From contig DAOUDW010000061.1 in assembly GCA_034430895.1 (NCBI GenBank), positions 1-64,000 on the forward strand: a DNA stretch of 64,000 nt. The letters are read 5' to 3'. Source of the DNA: WVZH01 sp034430895. Its GTDB lineage: Bacteria; Chloroflexota; Anaerolineae; Anaerolineales; E44-bin32. Shown here one piece after another: positions 26,737 through 35,258 of the stretch. Position 1 is the first letter of the stretch. Each line of letters begins with the position of its first letter. The notes beneath the pieces are model-generated. The model ran no database searches, had not been told where the DNA came from, and saw nothing but the letters and a program-made list of their open reading frames with translations. Made by a program: the position numbers and the translations under genes.

Positions 26737-28149
26737 TCAACCGATCGAACCTTCCATCTGAAGCTGGATCAAGCGATTCATCTCGACCGCATATTCCATC
26801 GGCAGTTCCTTGACCAGCGGTTCGATAAAGCCAGAGACGACCATAGTGATCGCCTCCTCTTCACTCAAGCCTCGGCTCATCAAATAGAAGAGTTGATCCT
26901 CACCCACCTTACTCACCGATGCCTCATGACCGATGGACACCAATTCTTCGTCGATCTCGATATACGGATAGGTGTCTGATTGGGAATGTTCATCAAGCAG
27001 CAAGGCATCACAGACTACATTAGATTTCGAATTCTTCGCGCCGTCGTGCACTTTCAACAAGCCGCGATAAGATGCCCTGCCGCCGTTTTTGCTGATCGAC
27101 TTCGAAGTAATCTTACTGGTCGTGTTCGGGGCAACGTGAATCACCTTGCCGCCCGTGTCCTGCTGCTGATGGTCGGCGGCAAATGCCATCGAGAGAATCT
27201 CGCCGTGCGCGCGGGGGCCCAACAAATAGCAAGAGGGGTACTTCATCGTCACCTTGCTGCCCAAATTTGCGTCGACCCATTCCATCGTTCCACCCTCACT
27301 CACCATCGATCGCTGGGTTACCAGATTATAGACATTGGTCGACCAGTTCTGAATGGTGGTGTAGCGGCAGCGAGCATTCTTCTTCACTACGATCTCGATC
27401 ACCCCGCTGTGGAAGGAATCCGTGGTGTACGTCGGGGCAGTACAGCCCTCCACATAATGTACCTGCGCCCCTTCGTCAACGATGATCAACGTGCGTTCGA
27501 ATTGCCCGATGTTGGCGACGTTGAGGCGGAAATAAGCCTGGAGGGGCAACTCCACTTTCACACCCGGCGGTACGTAGACAAAAGAACCGCCAGACCAAAC
27601 AGCGCTGTTCAAGGCGGCAAATTTGTTGTCGGTGATCGGGATTATGGTTCCGAAGTATTCTCGGAACAAATCCTCGTGATCCCGCAATCCATTCTCGATA
27701 CTCTTGAAAATTACACCCTGCTCTTCAAGATGTTCCTGAATGCTGTGGTAGACCATCTCCGACTCATACTGCGCACCCACACCGGAGAGGAATTTTTGCT
27801 CCGCTTCCGGAATGCCCAACCTGTCGAAGGTTTCCTTGATCGTTACGGGCACGTCATCCCAGGAGCGTCCTTCTTGTTCCGCTGGTCGAACATAATAATA
27901 AATATCATCCAGATTGAGTTGACTGAGGTCAGCGCCCCATTGGGGTATCGGGCGCTCTTGAAAATGCTTGAATGCCTCCAACCGAAATTCCAACATCCAT
28001 TCCGGCTCACCCTTCAACGCCGAAATTTGCCGCACAACTTCCTCATCGAGACCCTTCCGGGTTTTAAATACGGAAACATCCGGATCGCGAAATCCGTACT
28101 TGTATTGATCTAAGCCTTGAAGATGCTTAAGATCCGATCGCGTCGCCAT
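26737..28149 (-). CDS. sufB: Fe-S assembly scaffold subunit SufB
   Basis: 470 aa, the standard SufB length. Signs: the N-terminal KYGFRDPDVSVFKTRKGLDE, the strand region VEGCTAPTYTTDSFHSGVIE (Cys254-type residue of SufB in EGCTAP), and the end EEAITMVVSGFIEPLVKELP. It is the main scaffold subunit on which the cluster is built, receiving sulfur from SufS/SufU. GGAGG lies upstream of the ATG at 28149. It is the second gene of the operon, 24 bases after sufC. Confidence 0.97.
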   Translation of the reverse strand: MATRSDLKHLQGLDQYKYGFRDPDVSVFKTRKGLDEEVVRQISALKGEPEWMLEFRLEAFKHFQERPIPQWGADLSQLNLDDIYYYVRPAEQEGRSWDDVPVTIKETFDRLGIPEAEQKFLSGVGAQYESEMVYHSIQEHLEEQGVIFKSIENGLRDHEDLFREYFGTIIPITDNKFAALNSAVWSGGSFVYVPPGVKVELPLQAYFRLNVANIGQFERTLIIVDEGAQVHYVEGCTAPTYTTDSFHSGVIEIVVKKNARCRYTTIQNWSTNVYNLVTQRSMVSEGGTMEWVDANLGSKVTMKYPSCYLLGPRAHGEILSMAFAADHQQQDTGGKVIHVAPNTTSKITSKSISKNGGRASYRGLLKVHDGAKNSKSNVVCDALLLDEHSQSDTYPYIEIDEELVSIGHEASVSKVGEDQLFYLMSRGLSEEEAITMVVSGFIEPLVKELPMEYAVEMNRLIQLQMEGSIG

Positions 28150-28173
28150 ACCTAGACCTCCACAATACCTTCA

Positions 28174-28956
28174 CTACGCCTTCAAGGGCTCCTCAGCGTG
28201 TTTTTCTCGTATCCAATCATACCCGTGTTCTTCCAAATGCAGGGCTAAATCTGATGACCCGGATTCCACGACTCGGCCATCCAGCATAACATGGACAAAA
28301 TTCGGTTTGATGTAATTTAGAATTCTTTGATAGTGGGTGATGATCAGCACACCCAAATCTGGTCCCGAGAGTGCATTCACGCCGCTGGAGACGATTTTTA
28401 GTGCATCGATATCGAGGCCGGAATCCGTCTCGTCCAGAATAGCGATTCGCGGTTCTAAAGTAGCCATTTGTAATATCTCGGCGCGCTTCTTCTCCCCGCC
28501 GGAGAAACCCTCATTCAAATAACGCCCGGCAAACTCGTGAGTCATTCCGAGTAAATCCATCTTCTGCTTAAGCATTTTTCGGAACTCGGGAATAGAAATG
28601 CCTTTATCATCCGGATCGTCTTGTTTTCGCTTGGCGTTGATCGCCATTCGCAGGAAATTTGCCACAGTAACACCCGGTATGGCAACGGGATACTGAAAGG
28701 CGAGGAACATGCCCAAACGTGCGCGTTCATCGGGTTCAAGTTCAAGGATTTTATTACCTCGAAATTCCGCTTCGCCGCTCGTCACTTCATAGTTGGGATG
28801 TCCCATGAGTGCATAAGCCAACGTGGATTTTCCCGTACCATTCGGCCCCATCAAAGCGTGAATCTCGCCTTGATCGATGGTCAGATTGACACCTTTCAGG
28901 ATTTCTTTGCCCTCAACAGAGACATGAAGGTCTCGAATTGTAAGCGCATCGCTCAT
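28174..28956 (-). CDS. sufC: Fe-S assembly ATPase SufC
   Basis: 260 aa from the ATG at 28956, which has GGAGGG 6 bases upstream; the longer frame to 28989 would run into the leader. ABC-type ATPase: Walker A GPNGTGKSTLAYALMG, signature SGGEKKRAEILQM, Walker B RIAILDETDSGLDIDALKIV, and the switch His in VLIITHYQRIL. It has no membrane partner; in the SufBC2D complex its ATP cycle drives opening of the scaffold. It is the first gene of the minus-strand operon. Confidence 0.97.
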   Translation of the reverse strand: MSDALTIRDLHVSVEGKEILKGVNLTIDQGEIHALMGPNGTGKSTLAYALMGHPNYEVTSGEAEFRGNKILELEPDERARLGMFLAFQYPVAIPGVTVANFLRMAINAKRKQDDPDDKGISIPEFRKMLKQKMDLLGMTHEFAGRYLNEGFSGGEKKRAEILQMATLEPRIAILDETDSGLDIDALKIVSSGVNALSGPDLGVLIITHYQRILNYIKPNFVHVMLDGRVVESGSSDLALHLEEHGYDWIREKHAEEPLKA

Positions 28957-29015
28957 GGATACCCTCCAGCCGCAAATAAATACCACCACGATTTCATCTG
29001 AATCGCATAGACGGG

Positions 29016-29044
29016 ATTATAGCACCCTTATATCGAGACGTCAA
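29016..29044 (-). promoter_or_regulatory. Promoter of the suf operon with operator-like palindrome
   Basis: On the minus strand TTGACG (29039-29044), a 17-base spacer and TATAAT (29016-29021) form a near-consensus vegetative promoter about 60 bases before the sufC ATG. The -35 is overlapped by the perfect palindrome TCAATA-A-TATTGA (29041-29053), a likely repressor site. Confidence 0.85.
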
Positions 29045-29053
29045 TATTATTGA
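29040..29053. promoter_or_regulatory. Candidate SufR operator at the suf promoter
   Basis: The 13-base palindrome TCAATATTATTGA (29041-29053), with GTCAATATT (29040-29048) on the plus strand, covers the suf -35. The same word AATATTGAC, read toward each gene, covers the -35 of the divergent sufR promoter (29140-29148). Shared placement at both promoters suggests a binding site for the SufR-type repressor. It is not the CAAC-N6-GTTG site known from cyanobacteria. Confidence 0.55.
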
Positions 29054-29143
29054 TAAAAATAGTAAATATTCGCCCATTTCCACGCTGAAGTTGGGGTGGT
29101 CTGGAACAATTGAGGGGTATAAAAATGATAAATATATAAAATA

Positions 29144-29172
29144 TTGACAGATCCATCCCCTGCGTGTATACT
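29144..29172 (+). promoter_or_regulatory. Promoter of sufR, nearly leaderless
   Basis: TTGACA (29144-29149), a 17-base spacer and TATACT (29167-29172). A start about 7 bases downstream falls near 29179, only about 4 bases before the sufR ATG at 29183, leaving no room for a Shine-Dalgarno sequence. The word AATATTGAC (29140-29148) overlaps the -35. Confidence 0.85.
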
Positions 29173-29182
29173 CCCACTTACT

Positions 29183-29815
29183 ATGACTTCTGGTACACGT
29201 GACACGATCCTGCGTGCGCTGCGTGTTCAAGAAAAGTGCACGGTCAAAGAACTGGCTGAGAAGGTCGGCATTTCTCCGGTATCCGTCCGCCATCATTTAA
29301 CCCATCTTCAAGCCGACGGTCTGGTACATGCCAAAGAAGTGCGCCGCGGCGTTGGTCGTCCACATCATGTATTCCTACTAACCGATAATGGCCGTGAACG
29401 GTTCCCTTCGCGCTATTTTCGTCTCATTAACCTTTTGTTGGACGAGTTGAAAGACACCTTGTCTGATGAGAAGGTTACAGAAATTTTTACAGCTATCGCG
29501 GATTCCCTGGCCGAGCGATATACTGACCAGTTGAAACTCCTTCCGATTAAGGAACGCATGCAGCGCTTGATCGAATTGCTGGCCGAGGAAGGTTTCGACG
29601 CCGAATTGGAGCTTCAGGGAGACCGATTCATCATTCGAGAACTGAGTTGCCCCTATTTCAAGCTTGCACAAGAACATCCGGAAGTCTGTATCCTCGATTA
29701 TGGATTTATCGCAAAATCCCTCTCACTTCCCGTCGAGCGAATCACCTCTCTGCGGAAAGGCGATCCGCACTGCGCCTTCAGCGTCCCAGCCAAACAGGAA
29801 GAGATTTCCCCGTGA
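29183..29815 (+). CDS. sufR: SufR-type Fe-S-sensing transcriptional regulator
   Basis: 210 aa from the ATG at 29183. A longer frame starts at a TTG at 29144, but that TTG is the -35 box. An N-terminal winged helix (about 1-75) has KELAEKVGISPVSVRHHLTH as the recognition region and RRGVGRPHHVFLLT as the wing. The C-terminal half carries Cys156, Cys169 and Cys197 (CX12CX27C). The CX12C spacing matches the cluster-binding region of SufR, which represses suf when its Fe-S cluster is intact. One of the four Cys described in cyanobacterial SufR is not present here. It is divergent from sufC and overlaps the DUF59 gene by 4 bases. Confidence 0.88.
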   Translation: MTSGTRDTILRALRVQEKCTVKELAEKVGISPVSVRHHLTHLQADGLVHAKEVRRGVGRPHHVFLLTDNGRERFPSRYFRLINLLLDELKDTLSDEKVTEIFTAIADSLAERYTDQLKLLPIKERMQRLIELLAEEGFDAELELQGDRFIIRELSCPYFKLAQEHPEVCILDYGFIAKSLSLPVERITSLRKGDPHCAFSVPAKQEEISP

Positions 29816-30159
29816 CGCAGGACAAAGCAGAACCCAAAACCATCTGGGAAGCTGATTCAACGCATCCAAAGATCGCTGCGCAAACCAGAGAAGCGCTACG
29901 GCAAGTCATCGATCCCGAGCTGGGCTTGAATGTTATCGAACTGGGTTTAATCCGCGAAGTCCGCATCGGCGAGGAAAATATTGCTGTAAAAATGATCCTT
30001 ACCACGCCTTTCTGCCCATATGGACCTGCCATCCTCGAAATGGCTCGTTCCAAAACGGAGGAAACTGCGAATAAACCCACGACGATCGAAATGGGAATGG
30101 AAATGTGGGATCAGACCATGATGGAAGACGACGCAGCCGCAGATTGGGGTTTGTTCTAG
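29812..30159 (+). CDS. DUF59/MIP18 family Fe-S maturation protein (SufT-like)
   Basis: 115 aa from GTG at 29812, overlapping the sufR stop (GTGA), with GGAAG upstream. The DUF59 core reads VIDPELGLNVIELGLIREV, followed by the conserved Cys in LTTPFCPYGPAI and an acidic C-terminus ending DWGLF. Family members (SufT, PaaD-like, MIP18) help load or repair Fe-S clusters in target proteins. Translational coupling to sufR and its place opposite the suf operon support that job. An in-frame upstream extension lies inside sufR and is not used. Confidence 0.88.
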   Translation: MTQDKAEPKTIWEADSTHPKIAAQTREALRQVIDPELGLNVIELGLIREVRIGEENIAVKMILTTPFCPYGPAILEMARSKTEETANKPTTIEMGMEMWDQTMMEDDAAADWGLF

Positions 30160-30197
30160 AACCAAGTCTAGTTTCTCATCCCACCACGTGAATAACA

Positions 30198-30229
30198 AAC
30201 GAGACGTCCTATCCGAGCGTCTCGTTTTC
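30198..30229. terminator. Bidirectional intrinsic terminator
   Basis: AACGAGACG (30198-30206) pairs with CGTCTCGTT (30218-30226) and is followed by TTTTC. Read on the minus strand the stem is followed by TTTGTTATT. It separates the sufR-DUF59 pair from the convergent sigma-factor pair. Confidence 0.82.
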
Positions 30230-30259
30230 GAATATTGAAAGGGCTCGTTGAAATAATCG

Positions 30260-30562
30260 TCAGGCCGAAATCGAAGTCGGTTCGCCAGATCCGCTCCGCT
30301 TACGGCTTAAATTGCCGATTAAACCACCCCAGGATGAGAGACCGCGTACGAAAAGTCGGATCATGGTTACTGCAACCAGCACAATGGTTGCGATAACCAC
30401 GATCACCATCCAGCTAGAAAAAAGGTTACCGCCGTGATAATGAACAAGACGCGCTCTTAAACGTTTTACAAATCGGCTTCTCGGCTCGACAGGGACTAAC
30501 GTTTCAGCCAATATCCGTTCTATTTCTTTAGTATCCATCTGCCCATGCTTTACGCCGGCCAT
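30260..30562 (-). CDS. Small single-span membrane protein downstream of an ECF sigma factor
   Basis: 100 aa from the ATG at 30562, chosen because GGAGG lies 10 bases upstream; starts at 30538 or further upstream are possible. An N-terminal cytosolic part (MDTKEIERILAETLVPVEPR) with a basic stretch (RSRFVKRLRARLVHY) is followed by one transmembrane helix (WMVIVVIATIVLVAVTMIRL) and a short basic tail. It lies 95 bases after the sigma-factor gene on the same strand. That arrangement is usual for an anti-sigma factor, but no ZAS or other anti-sigma motif is visible, so the role is unproven. Confidence 0.68.
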   Translation of the reverse strand: MAGVKHGQMDTKEIERILAETLVPVEPRSRFVKRLRARLVHYHGGNLFSSWMVIVVIATIVLVAVTMIRLFVRGLSSWGGLIGNLSRKRSGSGEPTSISA

Positions 30563-30657
30563 TATGGAATTGCCTCCAACACCCGAACTCATACAACCGA
30601 TCGAATAATACAATCCCAACCACAACGCCACACTTCGCTACACAGAGATCAGGATAG

Positions 30658-31236
30658 CTACTTCGTCTCTCCTGAAAGCGCCTTACTATCGATAGCACGG
30701 ATCTCTTCACGCAAAGCGATCAGCGTCCGATGATATAAGCTTTTAATCGCGCCTTCCGTCCGTCCCATGATCCCGCCAATCTCGGCATTCGACAATCGCT
30801 CCACGAACTTCAAAATCAGCAGTTGCTGCCGATCATCCGGTAAACTCCGCACTGCATCGAGCAACATTGACTGCTCTTCCTGGACGATCGCCTCCGCTTC
30901 CGGATGATGACTTACTTTACTCACAGCAACATGATCTTCGAGAGGAATAACTGGTCGCCGACTGCGGTCCCGATGCCAGTTGGCCACGAGATTGTGGGCG
31001 ATGCGATACAACCAGGCTGAGAATGGCACGCCCTTATCCTCAAAGTTCGGCACGTGGCGAAGAGCCCTCTGGAAGACACGTGCGGTTAGATCCTCCGCAT
31101 CTTGCTGGTTTCCCGTGCGATAGTAAATATAGTTATATATCCTGCGGACGTGCCGTTCGTATAACTCCCCAAACGCTTCCGCATCGTTAGCAGCCAGTGC
31201 TGCAAGCTCGAGATCGCTGATCTCGTGATGCGTCAT
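30658..31236 (-). CDS. ECF-type RNA polymerase sigma factor
   Basis: 192 aa. Region 2 contains AFGELYERHVRRIYNYIYYR and the -10 recognition helix TGNQQDAEDLTARVFQRALR, followed by FSAWLYRIAHNLVANWHR. Region 4 contains LPDDRQQLLILKFVERLSNA and the -35 recognition helix EIGGIMGRTEGAIKSLYHRT. There is no region 1 or 3. It probably controls a stress response together with the small membrane protein downstream. No clear Shine-Dalgarno precedes the ATG at 31236. The target promoters cannot be told from this window. Confidence 0.93.
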   Translation of the reverse strand: MTHHEISDLELAALAANDAEAFGELYERHVRRIYNYIYYRTGNQQDAEDLTARVFQRALRHVPNFEDKGVPFSAWLYRIAHNLVANWHRDRSRRPVIPLEDHVAVSKVSHHPEAEAIVQEEQSMLLDAVRSLPDDRQQLLILKFVERLSNAEIGGIMGRTEGAIKSLYHRTLIALREEIRAIDSKALSGETK

Positions 31237-31402
31237 TGAGTCGTAATCCGCACTGCACGCCTGCTATGAATAAAAACCCCGATAGCCATTGTTGGTTTCC
31301 CTATCCTGTAGCAATTCGTTCAAGATGTATCCACTAACACGCATCTCGGAAGCCGATCTGCCGTTACACACAACCGAGTATACTATGGATGGCGCTCTCT
31401 GA

Positions 31403-31411
31403 TGCTATAAT
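31403..31411 (+). promoter_or_regulatory. Extended -10 promoter giving a leaderless dinG mRNA
   Basis: TGCTATAAT (31403-31411) is an extended -10 element with no good -35. Transcription starting about 7 bases downstream would begin at or next to the ATG at 31419, so the mRNA would have no leader. This also favours 31419 over upstream ATGs at 31389 and 31410. Confidence 0.5.
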
Positions 31412-31418
31412 GCCCAAA

Positions 31419-34217
31419 ATGTCAATGAAACAATCCCTGCTCGCTTTCGACTTAGAGACCACAGGATTAGATCCTGAACGAGATTCTATTATTGAAATTG
31501 GAGCCGTTCGTTTTCGGGGTTCCCGCGTCGAAGATGAATGGTCGACATTGGTCAACCCCGGCCGCCCGCTCGATCCGGTGATTAAAGCACTTACCGGAAT
31601 CACCGACGAGATGCTTGCCAACGCGCCACGCCTGAATCAGGTCATTCAAGAATTCCAGGATTTCGCCGGCGATTTGATCGTTCTCGGGCACAACGTTCGA
31701 TTCGATCTCAGTTTTCTTCAGCCCAGGGGGGTTCTGGAGCACAATCTTGGGTTGGACACTTACACCATCGCCTCCGTACTTCTACCCTCCGCAGGACGTT
31801 ACAATCTCGCCGGGCTCGCCAGTGCGTTGGCCGTTCCGGTGATGACGTCTCATCGCGCCCTCGAAGACGCCCATACAACCAGGCAAGTTTTTCTCCGACT
31901 GTACGATCAAGCGCTAGAACTACCCCGAGAAGCACTGGAAGAGATCTGCCGCCTGGGCGCCGAGATCGAATGGGATGCTGGCTGGTTCTTCGATGAAGCG
32001 AGAGAGGAAATGCGCTCGTCACAGGACAGCCAGGAATCTCCCCATCGCGAACGCCACCGTTTCTTCAAACCCGTGCAGAGCGATCTGCAGCCGCTTTCTC
32101 CCGACGAGAATCCCCAACCGCTCGACAGCGATGAAATCGCCGCGATCCTCGAACCTGGAGGTCTCTTCGACAAGCGCTTTCCAGCATACGAACATCGCCC
32201 GCAGCAAATTACGATGCTGCGAGCAGTATGTGATTCTTTATCCAACAGCCGGCACCTCCTCGTAGAAGCCGGAACCGGCATCGGAAAATCGATGGCGTAC
32301 TTGATCCCAGCTCTCAGCTGGGCTTCGAAAAACGGGGAACGAGTCGTTATTTCCACGAATACGATTAACCTGCAGGATCAACTTATCCACAAAGATATTC
32401 CGGATTTGTGCCAAATGATGGACGTTGGTTATCTCGCTGCGATCCTTAAAGGACGCTCGAATTATATTTGCCCGAGACGATTGGCCAGCTTGCGTCAGAT
32501 CGGTCCGCGCACACCGGAAGAAATGCGCATGCTGGCGAAGATCCTCGTCTGGCTGTACAACGGCGGCAGTGGGGATCGCAGCGAGATCAATCTGTCCTCG
32601 CGGGAGGCCGCGGCGTGGTCACGATTATCAGCAGAAGGTGAAGATTGCTCTGTAGACAGCTGTCGCCAATACGCAGACGGGGTATGTCCTTATTACCAGG
32701 CCCACAACCTTGCGGAAAGCGCACACGTTGTGATCGTCAATCACGCACTCTTGCTGGCGGATATTGCCACAGGCAATCGCGTCATCCCCGATTACCGATA
32801 CCTCATCGTAGACGAGGCGCATCATCTTGAATCGGCGACAACGAACGGTTTGAGTTTCCAGGTCAGTCAGGGTGCAGTGGGTTTCATGCTTCGGGATCTA
32901 GGAAGCGTTAAAGACGGATTACTACACCAAATCCTCGAATTGGCACGCAAGGAATTACCGACCAGTATCGTCAATAACGTCGAGCAAATCATCGTCTCCA
33001 TCGCAGACAAACGCCTCGATTGCAGTGAACTGTCTCAGCGGTTGTTTGCCACCCTTTCGGATTTTATGACGCAGCAACGGGATGGGAAACCACTCGGCCC
33101 TTACGGACAACGCACTCGCATCGTACCGGCATCCCGTACCCTCCCCAAGTGGTCCGAAGTGGAAATTGCATGGGAGGATGCTCGCGGTCCGCTATCCGCT
33201 ATCACCCAATCATTAACCACCTTAAGCGATGCTCTGGACGATATGACGGCCACCGGCATCGAGACCGCGGAGAACCTGGCCACAGCGGCGCGTATTTCAG
33301 CCCGCAGCTTGATGGAGATCATGACCAATCTCGAAAACATGATTTTCGAGCCCGACCCGCAGACGATTTATTGGCTGCAAACCAAGATCGGTGAAGGAGA
33401 TCTGAATTTACATGCCGCTCCACTCACTGTGGGACCACTTATCGAACGCTTTCTATGGCACGAGAAAGAAGCGGTTGTTATGACTTCGGCGACACTTACC
33501 ATCGGTGGAGATTTCGATTACCTCAAGCAGCGTCTGAACGCCGAAGATGCCGATGAGCTTGCCCTTGGCTCTCCATTCGATTTCGAGACCTCGACCCTGC
33601 TCTATCTGATCAACGATATCCCGGAGCCATCCGATCGCCAGGCATATCAACGCGCCGTTGAAAAAACGTTAATCCAGCTTTGCCGAGCCACCCTTGGGAG
33701 AACGCTGGTCTTATTCACTTCGAATCTACAATTGAACCGCACGGCCCGCACCATTGCCCCCCACCTCGTTCAGGTGGGCGTCGATGTTCTTGAACAGACT
33801 TCAGGGGCTTCTCGGCACGCCCTGCTCGAACGCTTTCGTTCATCGAAACAAGCCATACTATTGGGCACGCGCTCATTCTGGGAAGGCGTCGACGTTCCTG
33901 GCGAGGCACTATCCGTGTTGGGAATCGCACGCTTACCTTTCGATGTGCCGAATGACCCCGTCATCGCCGCACGTGCAGAGACATACGATTCCCCCTTCGA
34001 CGAATATACCCTGCCAGAAGCTGTGCTCCGATTCCGACAGGGATTTGGTCGTCTCATTCGCACACAATCCGATCGAGGTGTTGTATTTATCCTCGATCGT
34101 CGCATTCTCTCCAAGAACTATGGCCGCGCGTTTATCGATTCGCTGCCTCGTTGCACGATGCGCACTGGCACCATGGAAGAACTCCCTGACGCCGCTTCAC
34201 GTTGGCTGGGAATTTAA
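31419..34217 (+). CDS. dinG: DnaQ-like exonuclease fused to DinG-family helicase
   Basis: 932 aa from ATG 31419. The N-terminal DEDDh exonuclease (about 1-170) is intact: LLAFDLETTGLDPERDSIIE (Exo I), LGHNVRFDLSFL (Exo II) and SHRALEDAH (Exo III). The XPD/DinG helicase follows: Walker A VEAGTGIGKSMAYL, DEAH box LIVDEAHHLES and motif VI QGFGRLIRTQSDRG. The Fe-S cluster Cys are in NYICPRRL, EDCSVDSCRQ and GVCPYYQ. The same fusion is common in Firmicutes and Chloroflexota. It should unwind and trim DNA in repair. The gene stands alone, between the divergent sigma factor and the PP2C gene. Confidence 0.93.
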   Translation: MSMKQSLLAFDLETTGLDPERDSIIEIGAVRFRGSRVEDEWSTLVNPGRPLDPVIKALTGITDEMLANAPRLNQVIQEFQDFAGDLIVLGHNVRFDLSFLQPRGVLEHNLGLDTYTIASVLLPSAGRYNLAGLASALAVPVMTSHRALEDAHTTRQVFLRLYDQALELPREALEEICRLGAEIEWDAGWFFDEAREEMRSSQDSQESPHRERHRFFKPVQSDLQPLSPDENPQPLDSDEIAAILEPGGLFDKRFPAYEHRPQQITMLRAVCDSLSNSRHLLVEAGTGIGKSMAYLIPALSWASKNGERVVISTNTINLQDQLIHKDIPDLCQMMDVGYLAAILKGRSNYICPRRLASLRQIGPRTPEEMRMLAKILVWLYNGGSGDRSEINLSSREAAAWSRLSAEGEDCSVDSCRQYADGVCPYYQAHNLAESAHVVIVNHALLLADIATGNRVIPDYRYLIVDEAHHLESATTNGLSFQVSQGAVGFMLRDLGSVKDGLLHQILELARKELPTSIVNNVEQIIVSIADKRLDCSELSQRLFATLSDFMTQQRDGKPLGPYGQRTRIVPASRTLPKWSEVEIAWEDARGPLSAITQSLTTLSDALDDMTATGIETAENLATAARISARSLMEIMTNLENMIFEPDPQTIYWLQTKIGEGDLNLHAAPLTVGPLIERFLWHEKEAVVMTSATLTIGGDFDYLKQRLNAEDADELALGSPFDFETSTLLYLINDIPEPSDRQAYQRAVEKTLIQLCRATLGRTLVLFTSNLQLNRTARTIAPHLVQVGVDVLEQTSGASRHALLERFRSSKQAILLGTRSFWEGVDVPGEALSVLGIARLPFDVPNDPVIAARAETYDSPFDEYTLPEAVLRFRQGFGRLIRTQSDRGVVFILDRRILSKNYGRAFIDSLPRCTMRTGTMEELPDAASRWLGI

Positions 34218-34236
34218 AAATCCTAAAAACAATTCT

Positions 34237-34262
34237 TGGGCTTCCGAAGGTGAAGCCCTTAT
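34237..34262 (+). terminator. Weak terminator-like hairpin after dinG
   Basis: GGGCTTC (34238-34244) pairs with GAAGCCC (34252-34258), followed by TTATAAT. It lies 20 bases after the dinG stop. The U-run is poor, so this is a weak candidate. Confidence 0.4.
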
Positions 34263-34277
34263 AATCCATTTTGTTAA

Positions 34278-34306
34278 TTGCCGGAAAAGGATTGTTCCGT
34301 TATAGT
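34278..34306 (+). promoter_or_regulatory. Promoter of the PP2C phosphatase gene
   Basis: TTGCCG (34278-34283), 17 bases, TATAGT (34301-34306). It lies about 75 bases before the ATG at 34381, which has GGAG upstream. Confidence 0.55.
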
Positions 34307-34380
34307 ATGGTCGGCATGCAAGATTTTACGAACCAATCCATTTTCGACGCATAGACGTCGATACTCATCGGAGAATCGGA

Positions 34381-35115
34381 ATGGAATATGGCGCAGCTTC
34401 AGACACCGGGATTGTGCGCGAAAAAAACGAGGATAATTTTGCAGTCGACACAAATCTAGGCGTCTTTATTGTTGCCGACGGCATTGGAGGTCATATCGCT
34501 GGAGAAATTGCAAGTTTTATTGCCGTCCGCACGATTCAAGAATACCTGTCTACGCACAACTCTAACGATCATCAGCCTGTGCAAGAAACCATCCTCGCCA
34601 GTATAAACGCTGCCCATGAAGCCATCCACGCAGCCGCAGGTGGAACCGATAACAATATTCGCATGGGAACAACCATCGTGCTGACGTGGATTCCATCCCC
34701 GGCTGAGACAGCCTGGATCGCTCACGTCGGAGATAGTCGCGCCTATCTATACCGCGAGAATAAACTCAGCCTTCTTACCGAGGATCACACCCTCCTGTGG
34801 CAAGCGAGGCGAGAAGGCGTACTCCCCGAGAATCCAAGCCTCTGGCCTCCCAGACAAGCTTTGAGTCAGGCGCTCGGGGCAAGCGATGAGATCGAGCCAG
34901 AAGCTCGCCAACTCGGTTTGAAACTAGGGGATCAAATCCTTCTCTGTACCGACGGCCTGACGGACATGGTGCCGGATGAGGGGATCTCCTCAATAATGCA
35001 TAGCGGCAAATCCCCCCAAGAAATCTGTGATGAATTCATCCGAACAGCGATCGCCAATGGCGGTCAAGACAACATAACCGCCGTGCTCGTTCGAATCAAC
35101 GGACGTATGGACTAA
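34381..35115 (+). CDS. PP2C-family Ser/Thr protein phosphatase
   Basis: 244 aa, the size of bacterial Stp/PstP catalytic domains. Metal-binding motifs are present: SDTGIVREKNEDNF near the start, VADGIGGHIAGEIAS, WIAHVGDSRAYLYRENKLSL, LLCTDGLTDMV and GGQDNITAVLVRI. There is no membrane anchor. It removes phosphate from Ser/Thr (and probably from FHA-bound targets); the matching kinase is not in this window. The FHA proteins at 61-63 kb could be in the same signalling circuit, by analogy with actinobacterial PstP, although the genes are far apart here. Confidence 0.93.
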   Translation: MEYGAASDTGIVREKNEDNFAVDTNLGVFIVADGIGGHIAGEIASFIAVRTIQEYLSTHNSNDHQPVQETILASINAAHEAIHAAAGGTDNNIRMGTTIVLTWIPSPAETAWIAHVGDSRAYLYRENKLSLLTEDHTLLWQARREGVLPENPSLWPPRQALSQALGASDEIEPEARQLGLKLGDQILLCTDGLTDMVPDEGISSIMHSGKSPQEICDEFIRTAIANGGQDNITAVLVRINGRMD

Positions 35116-35198
35116 AACAATCCCTCCCCATCTTGGAGTAGATTCCAACCTCGATCCAATCTTAATCGCTTTCTTCTTATCCCCCTATCGCATTACAA

Positions 35199-35228
35199 TT
35201 GACGCCTTTATTATAGAGACGCTATAAT
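35199..35228 (+). promoter_or_regulatory. Promoter of efp
   Basis: TTGACG (35199-35204), 18 bases, TATAAT (35223-35228), followed by AAAGGA (35245-35250), 8 bases before the GTG start of efp. Confidence 0.78.
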
Positions 35229-35258
35229 CCCCACATCTCAGCATAAAGGACAAACGTT

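Noticed and set aside
26980..28113. Long open frame (377 codons) opposite sufB
   Set aside because: It lies wholly antisense to a clearly conserved gene, has no recognisable domain and reflects codon bias of sufB.
29144..29182. Upstream TTG start for sufR
   Set aside because: The TTG is part of the -35 box TTGACA, and the -10 box follows inside the extra coding stretch, so it cannot be translated from this promoter.
30260..31236. Certain sigma/anti-sigma pair
   Set aside because: Gene order fits, but the small membrane protein has no visible anti-sigma motif, so only the sigma factor is named.
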